Below are positions 45,154 to 53,839 of a stretch of 64,000 bases of DNA, piece after piece. The position numbers were made by a program, and so were the translations under genes. Numbering within the stretch: position 1 is the stretch's first letter; every line of letters starts with the position of its first letter. The notes under the pieces are model-generated. The model had not been told where the DNA came from, ran no database searches, and saw nothing but the letters and a program-made list of their open reading frames with translations. The stretch is from JAKCDU01 sp035551615 (lineage in GTDB: Bacteria; Actinomycetota; Acidimicrobiia; Acidimicrobiales; Palsa-688): positions 37,747 through 101,746 of the forward strand of contig DASZNC010000047.1 in assembly GCA_035551615.1 (NCBI GenBank). The letters run 5' to 3'.

Positions 45154-46239
45154 TCAGGCCAGAACGTCCCGGTACAGCTGGGCCAGGCCGTCGGCCAGGG
45201 CCGGCCCGCTGAACATCTCGACCCGGGCCCGCCCGGCGGCGATCAGGTCGGCCCGCCGGGAACCGTCGGTCAGCACGGTCAACAGCGCCGCCGCCAAGCC
45301 GTCGGCATCGCCCGGCTCGACCAGCTCGGCGGCATCGCCGACCACCTCCGGTACCGCTCCGCCGGCGGTGGCGACGACCGGCACGCCCCGGGCCATGGCC
45401 TCCAGTGGCGGCAGGCCGAAACCCTCGTAGAGCGACGGGTAGGCGAACACGGCCGCCCCGGCCATCAATGTGGCTGCGTCGTCCACCCAGCCCTCCCTCC
45501 GGATGCGGCCGGCATACGGCGACGCGGCGATGGCGGCGGCCAGGTCGTTCTCGGCCCAGCCCGGCGGGCCGGCCAGGCGCAGCTCCAGGTCCGGCACCGT
45601 ACCGGCGACCCGGTCGAACGCCCTGACCAGCGCCGGGAAGTCCTTCCGGGGTTCGGTCCGTCCCAGTCCGAGCACATACGGAGGTCCGGAGTAGGTGGTC
45701 AAAGGAGTTACCGGTACCGCCACCGCCGGCGCCACCACCCGCACTCGCTCCGGGGCGGCCCCGAAGTGCTCGACGATCTCGGCCGCAACCGAGCGGGCAC
45801 CGGTGTGGACCCAGGCGCCGCCGGCGATGGCCCGGGCGACGAGCGCCGGGTACCGCCGGGAGTGGGCGCTGGCCAGTTCCGGGTAGCGGACCGCGCTCAG
45901 GTCCCACACCGACACGACCCGGGCCGCCCGTCGGGTCGGCGGCACCACGAAATTGGTCCCGTGGACGACGTCGGCCGGCCCGGACCACCATTCCCCGGGC
46001 GGCCAGTCCACGGCGCCCCAGGCCCGGAGCAGGGCGCCGGCCGGCGCCGGCCGGGCCACCGCCCGAACCCCCTCGGGCCGGGCGTCGGCCACCTGTCGCC
46101 AGCCCCGGAGGGTGAACCCGTACCCGACGACGTCCAGATCCGGGCAGGCGGCCAGAAACCTGAACATGCCGTCGACCGCGGTGCCGATCCCGGTCCGGGC
46201 CCCGAGCAACGGGGTGGCGTCGAGGGCGACCGTCGGCAT
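45154..46239 (-). CDS. GT4 glycosyltransferase
   Basis: A 361-residue GT-B enzyme. N-terminal VALDATPLLGARTGIGTAVDGM carries the glycine-rich loop. Further features are DVVHGTNFVVPP, VLGLGRTEPRKDFP, and AAVFAYPSLYEGFGLPPLEAMARGVPVV with the conserved EX7E. It resembles the mannosyl/rhamnosyltransferases of O-antigen and capsule clusters. The ATG at 46239 is 80 bases from the divergent cofD. It is separated from the two other GT4 genes by the small MITE-like element, so these may once have been one cluster. Confidence 0.83.
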   Translation of the reverse strand: MPTVALDATPLLGARTGIGTAVDGMFRFLAACPDLDVVGYGFTLRGWRQVADARPEGVRAVARPAPAGALLRAWGAVDWPPGEWWSGPADVVHGTNFVVPPTRRAARVVSVWDLSAVRYPELASAHSRRYPALVARAIAGGAWVHTGARSVAAEIVEHFGAAPERVRVVAPAVAVPVTPLTTYSGPPYVLGLGRTEPRKDFPALVRAFDRVAGTVPDLELRLAGPPGWAENDLAAAIAASPYAGRIRREGWVDDAATLMAGAAVFAYPSLYEGFGLPPLEAMARGVPVVATAGGAVPEVVGDAAELVEPGDADGLAAALLTVLTDGSRRADLIAAGRARVEMFSGPALADGLAQLYRDVLA

Positions 46240-46308
46240 CCGGACAGCGTCGCAGAATTGCCCGGCGCCGGCGTGATCGGTCCGGCCGCTACCCGCTCCG
46301 GGTGAGGA

Positions 46309-46314
46309 TAGGGT
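46309..46314 (+). promoter_or_regulatory. -10 box (TAGGGT), leaderless cofD start
   Basis: TAGGGT, then 6 bases (GCGCTG), then the ATG at 46321, with no Shine-Dalgarno. Confidence 0.45.
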
Positions 46315-46320
46315 GCGCTG

Positions 46321-47256
46321 ATGATCGTGGCCCTAGCCGGGGGCGTCGGCGCGGCCCGGATGCTGAACGGACTGGTGGCGGTGGTGCCCCCGGAGGACAT
46401 CACCGCCGTGGTCAACACCGGCGACGACACGGTCTTGCACGGCCTCCACATCAGCCCTGACCTCGACACCGTCACCTACACCCTGGCCGGCATGATCAAC
46501 CCGGAGACGGGCTGGGGCCTCCGGGGCGAGACCTGGTCGGCCATGGCCGAGGTGCGGGAGCTCAGCGGCGGCCGGCTCTCCTGGTTCAACCTGGGCGACC
46601 ACGACCTGGGCACCCACATGTTCCGGACCTCCCGGCGGTCGGAAGGGGCGCCCCTCAGCCGGATCGCGGCCGAGATCGCCGACCGATGGGGCCTGGGCCT
46701 GCGTATCCTGCCCATGACCGACGACCGGGTCGAGACCCGCATCATCCTGGCCGAGGGGGGCGAGATCGGCTTCCAGGAGTACTTCGTCGGGGCCCGCCAC
46801 GACGTGCCGGTGCAGGGCATACGCCTGGCCGGCATCGACGACGCCCGGCCCGCGCCCGGCGTGCTGGATGCCATCGGCGCAGCCGACACCGTCGTCATCT
46901 GCCCGTCCAACCCGGTGGTGTCCATCGGACCGGTGCTGGCCGTGCCCGGGATCGGGCCGGCCGTCGAGGGCCGCCGGGAGGCCGCCGTCGCCGTCTCCCC
47001 CATCATTGCCGGCAAGGCGCTCAAAGGTCCGGCCGATCGCATGCTCACCGAGCTCGGCCACGAATCCTCGGTCGCCGGGGTGGCCCGCATGTGGGCGCCG
47101 TACGCAGCCACTCTGGTCATCGACGAGGCCGACGCCGACCGGGCGGGCGACGTCGAAGCGGCCGGCATGAGAGCGGTCGTCGGCCCGACCGTCATGAGCG
47201 GGCCGCAGGAGGCGGCCGCCCTGGCCCGTCTGGTCCTGGGTGCCGCCGTCCGATGA
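46321..47256 (+). CDS. cofD: 2-phospho-L-lactate transferase / F420 biosynthesis CofD (FbiA)
   Basis: A 311-residue enzyme joining a phospholactyl- or phosphoenolpyruvyl-guanosine donor to the deazaflavin FO, making F420-0 or dehydro-F420-0. Diagnostic segments are ALAGGVGAARMLNGL at the N-terminus, VVNTGDD, ISPDLDTVTYTLAG, FNLGDHDLGTHMFRT and CPSNPVVSIGPVLAVPG. Length is normal for the family. Its stop overlaps the cofE start (ATGA). The pair shows that the organism makes coenzyme F420. The position beside sugar-nucleotide genes parallels mycobacterial fbiA. Confidence 0.95.
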   Translation: MIVALAGGVGAARMLNGLVAVVPPEDITAVVNTGDDTVLHGLHISPDLDTVTYTLAGMINPETGWGLRGETWSAMAEVRELSGGRLSWFNLGDHDLGTHMFRTSRRSEGAPLSRIAAEIADRWGLGLRILPMTDDRVETRIILAEGGEIGFQEYFVGARHDVPVQGIRLAGIDDARPAPGVLDAIGAADTVVICPSNPVVSIGPVLAVPGIGPAVEGRREAAVAVSPIIAGKALKGPADRMLTELGHESSVAGVARMWAPYAATLVIDEADADRAGDVEAAGMRAVVGPTVMSGPQEAAALARLVLGAAVR

Positions 47257-47948
47257 CCATCGAACTGATACCCGTCGCCGGGATTCCGGAGATCCACCCG
47301 GGCGACGATCTGGCCGACCTCATCGCCGAGCACGCCGACCTGCGGGCCGGCGATGTCGTCGTGGTGACCCAGAAGGTCGTCTCCAAAGCGGAGAACCGGC
47401 TGGTCGCGGTCGACCCGGCCGACCCGCTGTCGCACAAGGTGCACGTCGAGGCCGAGGCGGTGCGCATCCTCCGCCGCCGGGGCGACCTGGTGATGACCGA
47501 GACCCGCCACGGCTTCGTGTGTGCCAACGCCGGCGTCGACCTGTCGAACGTGGCCGAGGGCTGGGCCGCCCTGCTGCCGGTCGATCCCGACCGCTCGGCC
47601 CGCTGGATTCGGGACGGCCTGCGGGCTCGGACCGGACTCGAGCTGGGCATCATCGTGTCGGACACCTTCGGCCGGACCTGGCGGCGGGGGGTCACCGATG
47701 TGGCCATCGGGACCGCCGGCGTGGCCGGCGTGGTCGACCTGCGGGGCACGACCGACGCCCTCGGCCGGGAGTTGGCCGTCACGGAGGTGTGTGTGGCCGA
47801 CGAGCTGGCCGGGGCCGCCGAACTGGTGATGGGCAAGTCGTCCGGCGTGCCGGTGGCCATCGTCAGGGGCGTCGACCCGTCCTGGCTGCGGGAGTCGTCG
47901 GTCAGGAAGGAGATCGTCCGACCGCCCAGCGAGGACCTGTTCCGCTGA
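47253..47948 (+). CDS. cofE: F420-0:gamma-glutamyl ligase CofE (single-domain FbiB)
   Basis: A 231-residue ligase adding gamma-linked glutamates to F420-0 with GTP. Features include IPEIHPGDDLADLI, VVVVTQKVVSKAENRLV, ETRHGFVCANAGVDLSNV, VSDTFGRTWRRGVTDVAIG and VADELAGAAELVMGK. It ends where CofE ends. Mycobacterial FbiB carries an additional ~200-residue C-terminal flavin reductase domain for dehydro-F420-0, which is absent here. The reductase must therefore be separate, or the organism uses a 2-phospholactate route. Confidence 0.94.
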   Translation: MTIELIPVAGIPEIHPGDDLADLIAEHADLRAGDVVVVTQKVVSKAENRLVAVDPADPLSHKVHVEAEAVRILRRRGDLVMTETRHGFVCANAGVDLSNVAEGWAALLPVDPDRSARWIRDGLRARTGLELGIIVSDTFGRTWRRGVTDVAIGTAGVAGVVDLRGTTDALGRELAVTEVCVADELAGAAELVMGKSSGVPVAIVRGVDPSWLRESSVRKEIVRPPSEDLFR

Positions 47949-47963
47949 CCGCAGGTCCGGCCC

Positions 47964-48887
47964 TCAGCCGGCGGCGCGCCACCAGTCGATGACCGCCGCC
48001 GTCCCCTCGGCCAGAGAGGTCCACGGTTTCCACCCCAGGTGGATGGACGCCCGCCCCGGATCGAGCGACAGGCGGCGCACCTCACCGGCCCGGCCGGGAC
48101 CCCTGGCCGCCGGGTGGTCGACCCCGGCCTGGGCGGCCATGGCCCGGTAGAGGTCCCGCACGGCGGTCTCATGACCGGTGCCGACGTTGAGGATCAGTCC
48201 GCCGCCACGGTCGGCGGCCCGGGCCAGAGCGTCGACCACGTCATCGACGTACACGAAATCCCGGGTCACCCCGCCGGTGCCGTTGACCGTGCACGCTTGC
48301 CCGGCGGTCAGCTGGGCCGCGAAAGTGGCGACCACCGGGCCGGGGCCTTGCCTGGGCCCGTAGACGTGAGCCAGGACCAGGGTGGTGAATTCGAGGTTGT
48401 ACGACTCCCGGTAGGCATACAGGTAGTCGGCGACCGTCTTCTGCGCTACCGCCTCCGGCCGCACCGGTCGCTGCACCTGGGACTCGCGTACGGGCAGGTC
48501 GCCCTGGTCGGGATCGCCGTACACCGCTGCGCCGGAGGCGAACACCACCTTGCGGGCGCCGCTCGCCCGGGCCGCCTCCAGCACCCGCAGGGAGCCCATG
48601 ATTCCGACATCGGCCCCCTCGACGACCCCGACGGACGGATCGGGAGCGGCCAGGTGGTAGACGACCTCAGGGTGGGTGCGGGCCATCAGGTCGCCGACCG
48701 CCGGGGCCCTGATGTCCAGCTGGTGGAAAGTCAGGCGCCCGTTCGGGCTCCGCCTGGCCTCGGCCAGATTGGCCAGTGACCCTCCGGACAGGTCGTCGAC
48801 GACATCGACGTGATGGCCTTCGGCCATGAGCCGCTCGACCAGGTTCGAGCCGATGAACCCGGCGCCGCCGGTGACGAGCGCTTTCAC
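47964..48887 (-). CDS. NAD-dependent epimerase/dehydratase family protein lacking catalytic Tyr
   Basis: A 307-residue extended SDR with TGGAGFIGSNL near residue 6, VYHLAAPDP, ASGAAVYGDP, LAHVYGPRQGPGP and TRDFVYVDD, typical of UDP-glucose 4-epimerase or dTDP-sugar epimerases. The region that normally reads SPYGxSK is RPEAVAQK, so the YxxxK tyrosine is Ala, while Lys remains. The upstream Ser is ASGAA. It may be catalytically impaired, work by another acid, or act as a binding protein. The ATG overlaps the stop of the manC-like gene by 4 bases. Confidence 0.78.
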   Translation of the reverse strand: MKALVTGGAGFIGSNLVERLMAEGHHVDVVDDLSGGSLANLAEARRSPNGRLTFHQLDIRAPAVGDLMARTHPEVVYHLAAPDPSVGVVEGADVGIMGSLRVLEAARASGARKVVFASGAAVYGDPDQGDLPVRESQVQRPVRPEAVAQKTVADYLYAYRESYNLEFTTLVLAHVYGPRQGPGPVVATFAAQLTAGQACTVNGTGGVTRDFVYVDDVVDALARAADRGGGLILNVGTGHETAVRDLYRAMAAQAGVDHPAARGPGRAGEVRRLSLDPGRASIHLGWKPWTSLAEGTAAVIDWWRAAG

Positions 48888-49834
48888 CCCGGCTGGGGCA
48901 GCCGCGCCTCCGACACCTCGGCCCCCGCCTCCACCTCGTGCCCATAGCCGATCACCGACTGCGCCGTGATCCGGGCCCCGGCCCCGATGAGGGCGCCGGC
49001 GCCGATGATCGAATCCCTGATCGTGGCCCCGTCGCCGATGACCACCCCGTCCATGACCACCGATCGCTCGATGGCCACATCCTTGCCGATGGCCACACCG
49101 TCGCCGACCACGCTGTCGGCCACCGGGCCGATCGGCGCGTAGGCCAGGTTGGCGGCCAGCAACGTGGCCGGCGTGCCGGCATCGAGCCAGCGGGCGTCAG
49201 AGCCGCTTGCGTACAGCCGCCCGTCGGCGGCGACGGCCGGGAACGTCTCGCGTTCGATCGAGACCCGCCGATCGCCGGCGATGCGGCCGAGCACGGACGG
49301 CTCGAGCACATAGGTGCCGGCATTGATGTAGTTGGTGGGAGCGGTGCCCGGGGCCGGCTTCTCGATGAAGGCGATCACCCGTCCGGCCTCGTCGGTCGGC
49401 ACCACTCCGAAGGCGGACGGATCGTCGACCGGGGTCAGGGCGATGGTCGCCTCCGCCTCGTGGTCCTGGTGGAATTTGATCAGGGCGGTCACGTCCAGGT
49501 CGGTCAACACATCTCCGTTGATCACCAGGAACGTCTCGTCGACCCCGGCCTCGGTGGCCGCGAAGCGGATGGCCCCGGCCGTGTCGAGCGGGCTCGGCTC
49601 GACGGCGTAGATCAAGCGGACACCGCAGCTCTCACCGTCGGGATAGGCCGACAGGAAGGCATCCGGCCGGTACCCGAGCGACAGCACCGCCTCGTCGACG
49701 CCGTGGCCGGCCAGCCACTCGAGCACCCGCTCCAGCATCGGGCGGCCGCCGATGGGCAGCATCTGCTTGGGCGCGGTGAGGGTGAGCGGGCGCAGGCGGG
49801 TCCCTTCCCCGCCCACGAGTACTACCGCCTTCAC
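48884..49834 (-). CDS. Sugar-1-phosphate nucleotidyltransferase, mannose-1-phosphate guanylyltransferase-like
   Basis: A 316-residue pyrophosphorylase of the GMPP/Rv3264c type. Features: LVGGEGTRLRPLTLTAPKQMLPI (signature 1), VNGDVLTDLD (metal-binding Asp), EKPAPGTAPTNYINAGTYVL, and a C-terminal hexapeptide-repeat left-handed beta helix (VGDGVAIGKDVAIERSV). It would make GDP-mannose from mannose-1-phosphate, using product from the phosphomannomutase of this window. Nucleotide choice (GTP versus dTTP/UTP) cannot be read with certainty. GTG start overlaps the upstream unknown gene (GTGA). Confidence 0.82.
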   Translation of the reverse strand: MKAVVLVGGEGTRLRPLTLTAPKQMLPIGGRPMLERVLEWLAGHGVDEAVLSLGYRPDAFLSAYPDGESCGVRLIYAVEPSPLDTAGAIRFAATEAGVDETFLVINGDVLTDLDVTALIKFHQDHEAEATIALTPVDDPSAFGVVPTDEAGRVIAFIEKPAPGTAPTNYINAGTYVLEPSVLGRIAGDRRVSIERETFPAVAADGRLYASGSDARWLDAGTPATLLAANLAYAPIGPVADSVVGDGVAIGKDVAIERSVVMDGVVIGDGATIRDSIIGAGALIGAGARITAQSVIGYGHEVEAGAEVSEARLPQPG

Positions 49835-50694
49835 TGGTTCGCGGCGGCCTTGGTGGTCGAAGAGGTCGAGGGCTTGGTGGTCGCCGTCGACGGCTGCGTC
49901 GTCGCCGTCGTCGCCGCCGGGGCGGTCGTGGCCGTGCTCGGCAGGGTGGTGGCGGTGCTCGGCAGCGTGGTGGCCGAAGTGGCGGGCAGGGTGGTGCTCG
50001 TCGACTGGGCCGCCTGCAGGGCGCCGCTCAGGCTGGAGATCACCGACGCCGGGGGCGCCGGGATGGAGGATTCCTTGGACGCCGGCAGGAAGGCGATGGT
50101 GAGCATCTTGCCGGACGCCAGGCGGATGTCCGGCGGGTCCAGCTTGGCGAACTGGTGGTGCTTGGTGTCGCCGTTGTACAACTCGCCGGCGGTGTCGGTC
50201 GTGGACTGGAATTCCTTCACGTACACATGGCCGGCCGCGCCCTCACAGGAGTCGCCGTTCAGGTAAAGGTGGCCGCCGGGGATCTGGACCTCGGCCGCAT
50301 TCAGCTTCATGCCGACGGTGCTGGCGAACTTGCCCAGCGTGGCGTTCTTGCCGGCCTCCGACTTGGTCGTCGGATTGATGTAGATCACGCCCTCGGTGGT
50401 GGTCGTGATCCCCTTGGTCGGTTGGCCCTTGGTGGGCACATAGGAGATCTTGCCGCACAGGTCGACGGCATAGCCCTCGAACTCCGTGGTGGTTCCGACC
50501 GCCGGATCGGTATCGCCGGCGCTGTTGATCGAGTTGTTCCGCTGCGTCCGGCTGGTGATCGTGCCGACCACACCCAGGACCACGATCAACGCGATTATGC
50601 CGTAGTACGCCCAGGGCGTCCGGCGCCGATGGGCCCGGCCGCCGCCGATCCCGGCGGCCCGCGCCACTTTCTTGCTCGAGGAGGCCTTGCCCAT
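49831..50694 (-). CDS. Membrane-anchored protein with Thr/Pro-rich C-terminal tail
   Basis: A 287-residue protein. Basic N-terminus (SSSKKVARAAGIGGGRAHRRR), one membrane helix (about 29-49), then an extracytoplasmic domain (about 60-225) of unknown fold with LCGKISYVPTKGQPT, GVIYINP and HLYLNGDSCEG (Cys residues may form a disulfide). The last ~50 residues are Thr/Ser/Pro-rich repeats of ATTLPST type, like mucin-like or wall-spanning tails that can be mannosylated. Its placement between a GT2 gene and a GDP-mannose pyrophosphorylase gene makes it a candidate glycosylation substrate. No family recognised. Confidence 0.7.
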   Translation of the reverse strand: MGKASSSKKVARAAGIGGGRAHRRRTPWAYYGIIALIVVLGVVGTITSRTQRNNSINSAGDTDPAVGTTTEFEGYAVDLCGKISYVPTKGQPTKGITTTTEGVIYINPTTKSEAGKNATLGKFASTVGMKLNAAEVQIPGGHLYLNGDSCEGAAGHVYVKEFQSTTDTAGELYNGDTKHHQFAKLDPPDIRLASGKMLTIAFLPASKESSIPAPPASVISSLSGALQAAQSTSTTLPATSATTLPSTATTLPSTATTAPAATTATTQPSTATTKPSTSSTTKAAANQ

Positions 50695-50707
50695 ATTCGC
50701 GTGCAGG

Positions 50708-51571
50708 CTAGCGAACCAGCCGTTTGGGTCCCAGCCGGTGGCGGGCCGAGGCCACCGCCAACCGGGCGGCCAGGCCGATGCCGACCACGGGGAGGGCCAG
50801 ACGGCGGGTCCCGGTCGTGGTGCGCCAGGCGAAGCGCCACATGGACCGGTGGTGGGCGGCGAGCATCCGGTAGGGGTGCAGGTTGGCCGATACCCCCTGT
50901 ACGTGCAGGACCTCCGCCTGCGGCTCGTAGCCGACGGCCCAGCCGGCCCGCCCCAGGCGCCAGCACAGGTCGACGTCCTCCATGTACATGAAGTAGCTGG
51001 GATCGAATCCGGCAACCGAGTCCCAGGCGCGGCGCCGGATGAGGAAGAAGGCACCCGATATCCAGTCGACCCGGGCCGCGTCGGCGTGGTCCCAGTCGAG
51101 GAGCCGGTAGCGCCGGGTGAACCGGTTCCGGGGGAACACCAGTCCGAACAGGCCGTGGCCGATGGCATCCACCAGGTCGGGGAACGTCCGGGCCGACGGG
51201 TAGAGGGTGCCGTCCGGGTTGACCAACTTGGGCCCGATCGCCCCCATCTCGGGATCGGCCTCCAGGGCGGCCGCCAGCCGACCCACCGCCTCGGCCCCGA
51301 CCTCGATATCGGGGTTGCAGATGAGCAGCGCCCAGCTCCCGCCGGCGGCCGGGTCGGTGGCGCCCAGATTGACCGCTCGCCCGTAGCCCAGGTTGCCGCC
51401 GGAGTCGCGCCAGACGGCACCGGCGGCGCCCGCGACCGACCGGGAATCGTCGGTCGACCCGTTGTCGACGACCACGATCCGGTCCACGCCGGCCGCCTTG
51501 AGCGACGCCAGGCACGGCCCGAGCACGGTCGCGCTGTTGTAGCTGACGACTACCGAGGTGATGTTCTCCAT
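50708..51571 (-). CDS. GT2 glycosyltransferase, WbbL/rhamnosyltransferase-like
   Basis: A 287-residue GT-A enzyme. Features: SVVVSYNSATVLGPCL, VVDNGSTDDS, NLGYGRAVNLGA, LLICNPDIEVG (DXD equivalent NPD), and SGAFFLIRRRAWDSVAGFDPSYFMYMEDVDLCWR. These are the hallmarks of WbbL-like dTDP-rhamnose transferases, such as the mycobacterial enzyme that adds rhamnose to the arabinogalactan linker. The donor is inferred from the neighbouring rml genes. It lies 13 bases after the UXS gene. Confidence 0.82.
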   Translation of the reverse strand: MENITSVVVSYNSATVLGPCLASLKAAGVDRIVVVDNGSTDDSRSVAGAAGAVWRDSGGNLGYGRAVNLGATDPAAGGSWALLICNPDIEVGAEAVGRLAAALEADPEMGAIGPKLVNPDGTLYPSARTFPDLVDAIGHGLFGLVFPRNRFTRRYRLLDWDHADAARVDWISGAFFLIRRRAWDSVAGFDPSYFMYMEDVDLCWRLGRAGWAVGYEPQAEVLHVQGVSANLHPYRMLAAHHRSMWRFAWRTTTGTRRLALPVVGIGLAARLAVASARHRLGPKRLVR

Positions 51572-51584
51572 GCCCCGCGCCGGG

Positions 51585-52520
51585 CTAAGCGGCCATGCGG
51601 GTCCTGAACCATTCGATGGTGTGGCGCAGTCCCTCCTCGAGTGGCACTTTGGGTTCCCAGCCGAGGGTTTCGCGGGCGATGGTGAGGTCGGGGCGGCGTT
51701 GGGTGGGGTCGTCCTGGCGGGCCGCTTCGAAGACCACTTCGGAGGGCGAGCCGGTCAGCTTGACGATCAGTTCGGCCATCTCGTGGACCGACCGTTCCTC
51801 GTCGTTGCCGACGTTGACCGGGCCCAGGTGGTCTGACAGCAGGAGGCTGACCAGGCCGGCGACCTCGTCGTCGACGTAGCAGAAGCTGCGGGTCTGGGTG
51901 CCGTCGCCGTAGATGGTGAGCGGCTGGCCGGCCAGGGCGGCGGTGACGAAATGGGAGACCAGGCGGCCGTCGTCGGGGCGCATGCGCGGCCCGTAGGTGT
52001 TGAAGATGCGGGCGATACGGATTTTGGTGCCGTGGCGGCGGTGATGGGCCATGGTCAGGGCCTCGCCGAAGCGTTTGGCCTCGTCGTAGACCGACCGGGG
52101 CCCGACCGGGTTGACGTTGCCCCAGTAGGTTTCCGGCTGGGGGTGGACGAGCGGTTCGCCGTAGACCTCGCTGGTCGATGCCTGCAGGAACCGGGCGTCG
52201 TTGCGCAGGGCCAGGTCGAGCAGGTTGGCCACTCCCCGGCTGCCGATCTCCATGATCTCCAGGCTGAGCCGGTCGAAATCGACCGGGGAGGCCGGGCAGG
52301 CCAGGTTGAACACGGCGTCGAGCGGGCCCACGTCGGGCAGTTCGCCGCGGATGTCGGCCTGGACGAAATGCATGCCGTCGCGCTCCAGGAGGGCCTCGAC
52401 GTTGGCCGGCGACCCGGTCAGGAAGTTGTCGACGCAGATGACCTCGTCGCCGCGGTCGAGCAGATAGCCGCACATGGCCGAACCGACCAGGCCGGCGCCG
52501 CCGGAGACGAGCGCCCGCAT
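51585..52520 (-). CDS. UDP-glucuronate decarboxylase (UDP-xylose synthase)
   Basis: A 311-residue extended SDR. SGGAGLVGSAM, ACPASPVDF, TSEVYGEPLVHPQPETYWGNVNPVG, and SVYDEAKRFGEAL with the YxxxK are signatures of UXS, which converts UDP-glucuronate to UDP-xylose. Late blocks RIFNTYGPRM, GDGTQTRSFCYVDD and TIYG complete the family pattern. The ATG shares one base with the ugd stop (TGATG), so UGD-UXS form a two-step UDP-glucose to UDP-xylose pathway. Coding strand is strongly C-ending, in contrast to ugd. Confidence 0.9.
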   Translation of the reverse strand: MRALVSGGAGLVGSAMCGYLLDRGDEVICVDNFLTGSPANVEALLERDGMHFVQADIRGELPDVGPLDAVFNLACPASPVDFDRLSLEIMEIGSRGVANLLDLALRNDARFLQASTSEVYGEPLVHPQPETYWGNVNPVGPRSVYDEAKRFGEALTMAHHRRHGTKIRIARIFNTYGPRMRPDDGRLVSHFVTAALAGQPLTIYGDGTQTRSFCYVDDEVAGLVSLLLSDHLGPVNVGNDEERSVHEMAELIVKLTGSPSEVVFEAARQDDPTQRRPDLTIARETLGWEPKVPLEEGLRHTIEWFRTRMAA

Positions 52521-53839
52521 CAGGACCGGCCCATGCCGGTGTATGACATCCCGCACGCCCGGGCGCCGGCCGGGGCGAGCATGTTGCGGGTGTCGATGAC
52601 CGCCGGATTGGTCATCACCGCGGCCGCCCGGCGCAGGTCGTAGCGGGTGAACTCCGGCCACTCGGTCAACACCACCAGAGCCGACGCCCCCCGGCAACTC
52701 TCGTAGGGGTCACCGACGATGTCGAAACCGAGCTTGGCCAGATGGGCATCGGCTGGGTCCGGATGGGTCGGATCGAACGCCCGCACCTTGGCCCCGCGGT
52801 CACGTAACCGGGTCAGCACCGAGATGGCCGGCGAGTCACGCAGGTCGTCGGTGCCGGCCTTGAACGTCAAGCCCCACGCCGCCACCGTCACCCCTTCCAA
52901 GGATCCGCCGGCCGCCGCCTGGACCTGGTCACAGACCGATTCGAACTGGGCGTCATTGGCCGACACCACCTCGCGCAGCAACGCGAAGTCGTAGCCGTGA
53001 TCCTCGGCGATACGGATCAGGGCGTGGGTGTCTTTCGGGAAACACGACCCGCCCCAACCCGGTCCCGGCGCCAGATGGTCCCCGCCGATCCGCTTGTCAT
53101 AACTCATCCCCCGGATGACATCGACGGCGTCGGCACCGACCGCCGCGCACAGATTGGCGATGGCGTTCACGAACGACACCTTGGCCGCCAAAAACGCATT
53201 ACAGGCGTACTTGATCGTCTCCGACGACGCCAGATCGGTGATGATCACCGGCGCCCCCAACGGACGGTACAGGTCGGCCAACCGCTCACCCACCGTGTGA
53301 TCGTCACAGCCGATCACGACCCGATCCGGATACAACCAGTCCGACACCGCGTTGCCCTCCCGCAGAAACTCCGGGTTCGACGCCACCGACGTATCCGGCC
53401 GCCCCAAAGCCGCCACCACCTTGCCGGCCGATCCCACCGGCACCGTCGACTTGGTCACCACCACCGCCCCCGGCCTCAGATGAGGAGCGATCTGCCCCGA
53501 CGCCTGCTCCACGAAACGCAGATCGGCCGCCCCGTCCGCGCCCTGCGGGGTCGGCACACACAAGAACACGAAATCGGCCGCGGCCGCCGCCGCCGCCGAA
53601 TCGGTCGTGAACGTCAAGCGGCGCGTCTCCAAACCCTCACGCAACAACTCATCCAGGCCCTCCTCCAAAATCGGCGAGATCCCCTGCGCCATCCGCTCCA
53701 CCTTGGCCGCGTCCACATCCACCGCGATCACCTGGTTCCCCAAATGAGCCAGACAGGCCGCAGTGGTCAACCCCACATAACCGACGCCGATAACGGCAAC
53801 CGAAGCAGGATGTCGGGTCTTCTGAATGTCCTTGGTCAT
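52520..53839 (-). CDS. ugd: UDP-glucose 6-dehydrogenase
   Basis: A 439-residue NAD-dependent dehydrogenase oxidising UDP-glucose to UDP-glucuronate. It has the Rossmann loop VIGVGYVGL near residue 15, FLCVPTPQG, TKSTVPVGS, NPEFLREG and the catalytic Cys in GWGGSCFPKD near residue 255. The C-terminal domain has TFKAGTDDLRDSPA. Length is normal. Codon use in the 5' two-thirds favours TTG, GTG, GCG and GAT-type endings, unlike the C-ending neighbours, suggesting a different origin. ATG overlaps the rmlD stop. Confidence 0.95.
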   Translation of the reverse strand: MTKDIQKTRHPASVAVIGVGYVGLTTAACLAHLGNQVIAVDVDAAKVERMAQGISPILEEGLDELLREGLETRRLTFTTDSAAAAAAADFVFLCVPTPQGADGAADLRFVEQASGQIAPHLRPGAVVVTKSTVPVGSAGKVVAALGRPDTSVASNPEFLREGNAVSDWLYPDRVVIGCDDHTVGERLADLYRPLGAPVIITDLASSETIKYACNAFLAAKVSFVNAIANLCAAVGADAVDVIRGMSYDKRIGGDHLAPGPGWGGSCFPKDTHALIRIAEDHGYDFALLREVVSANDAQFESVCDQVQAAAGGSLEGVTVAAWGLTFKAGTDDLRDSPAISVLTRLRDRGAKVRAFDPTHPDPADAHLAKLGFDIVGDPYESCRGASALVVLTEWPEFTRYDLRRAAAVMTNPAVIDTRNMLAPAGARACGMSYTGMGRS

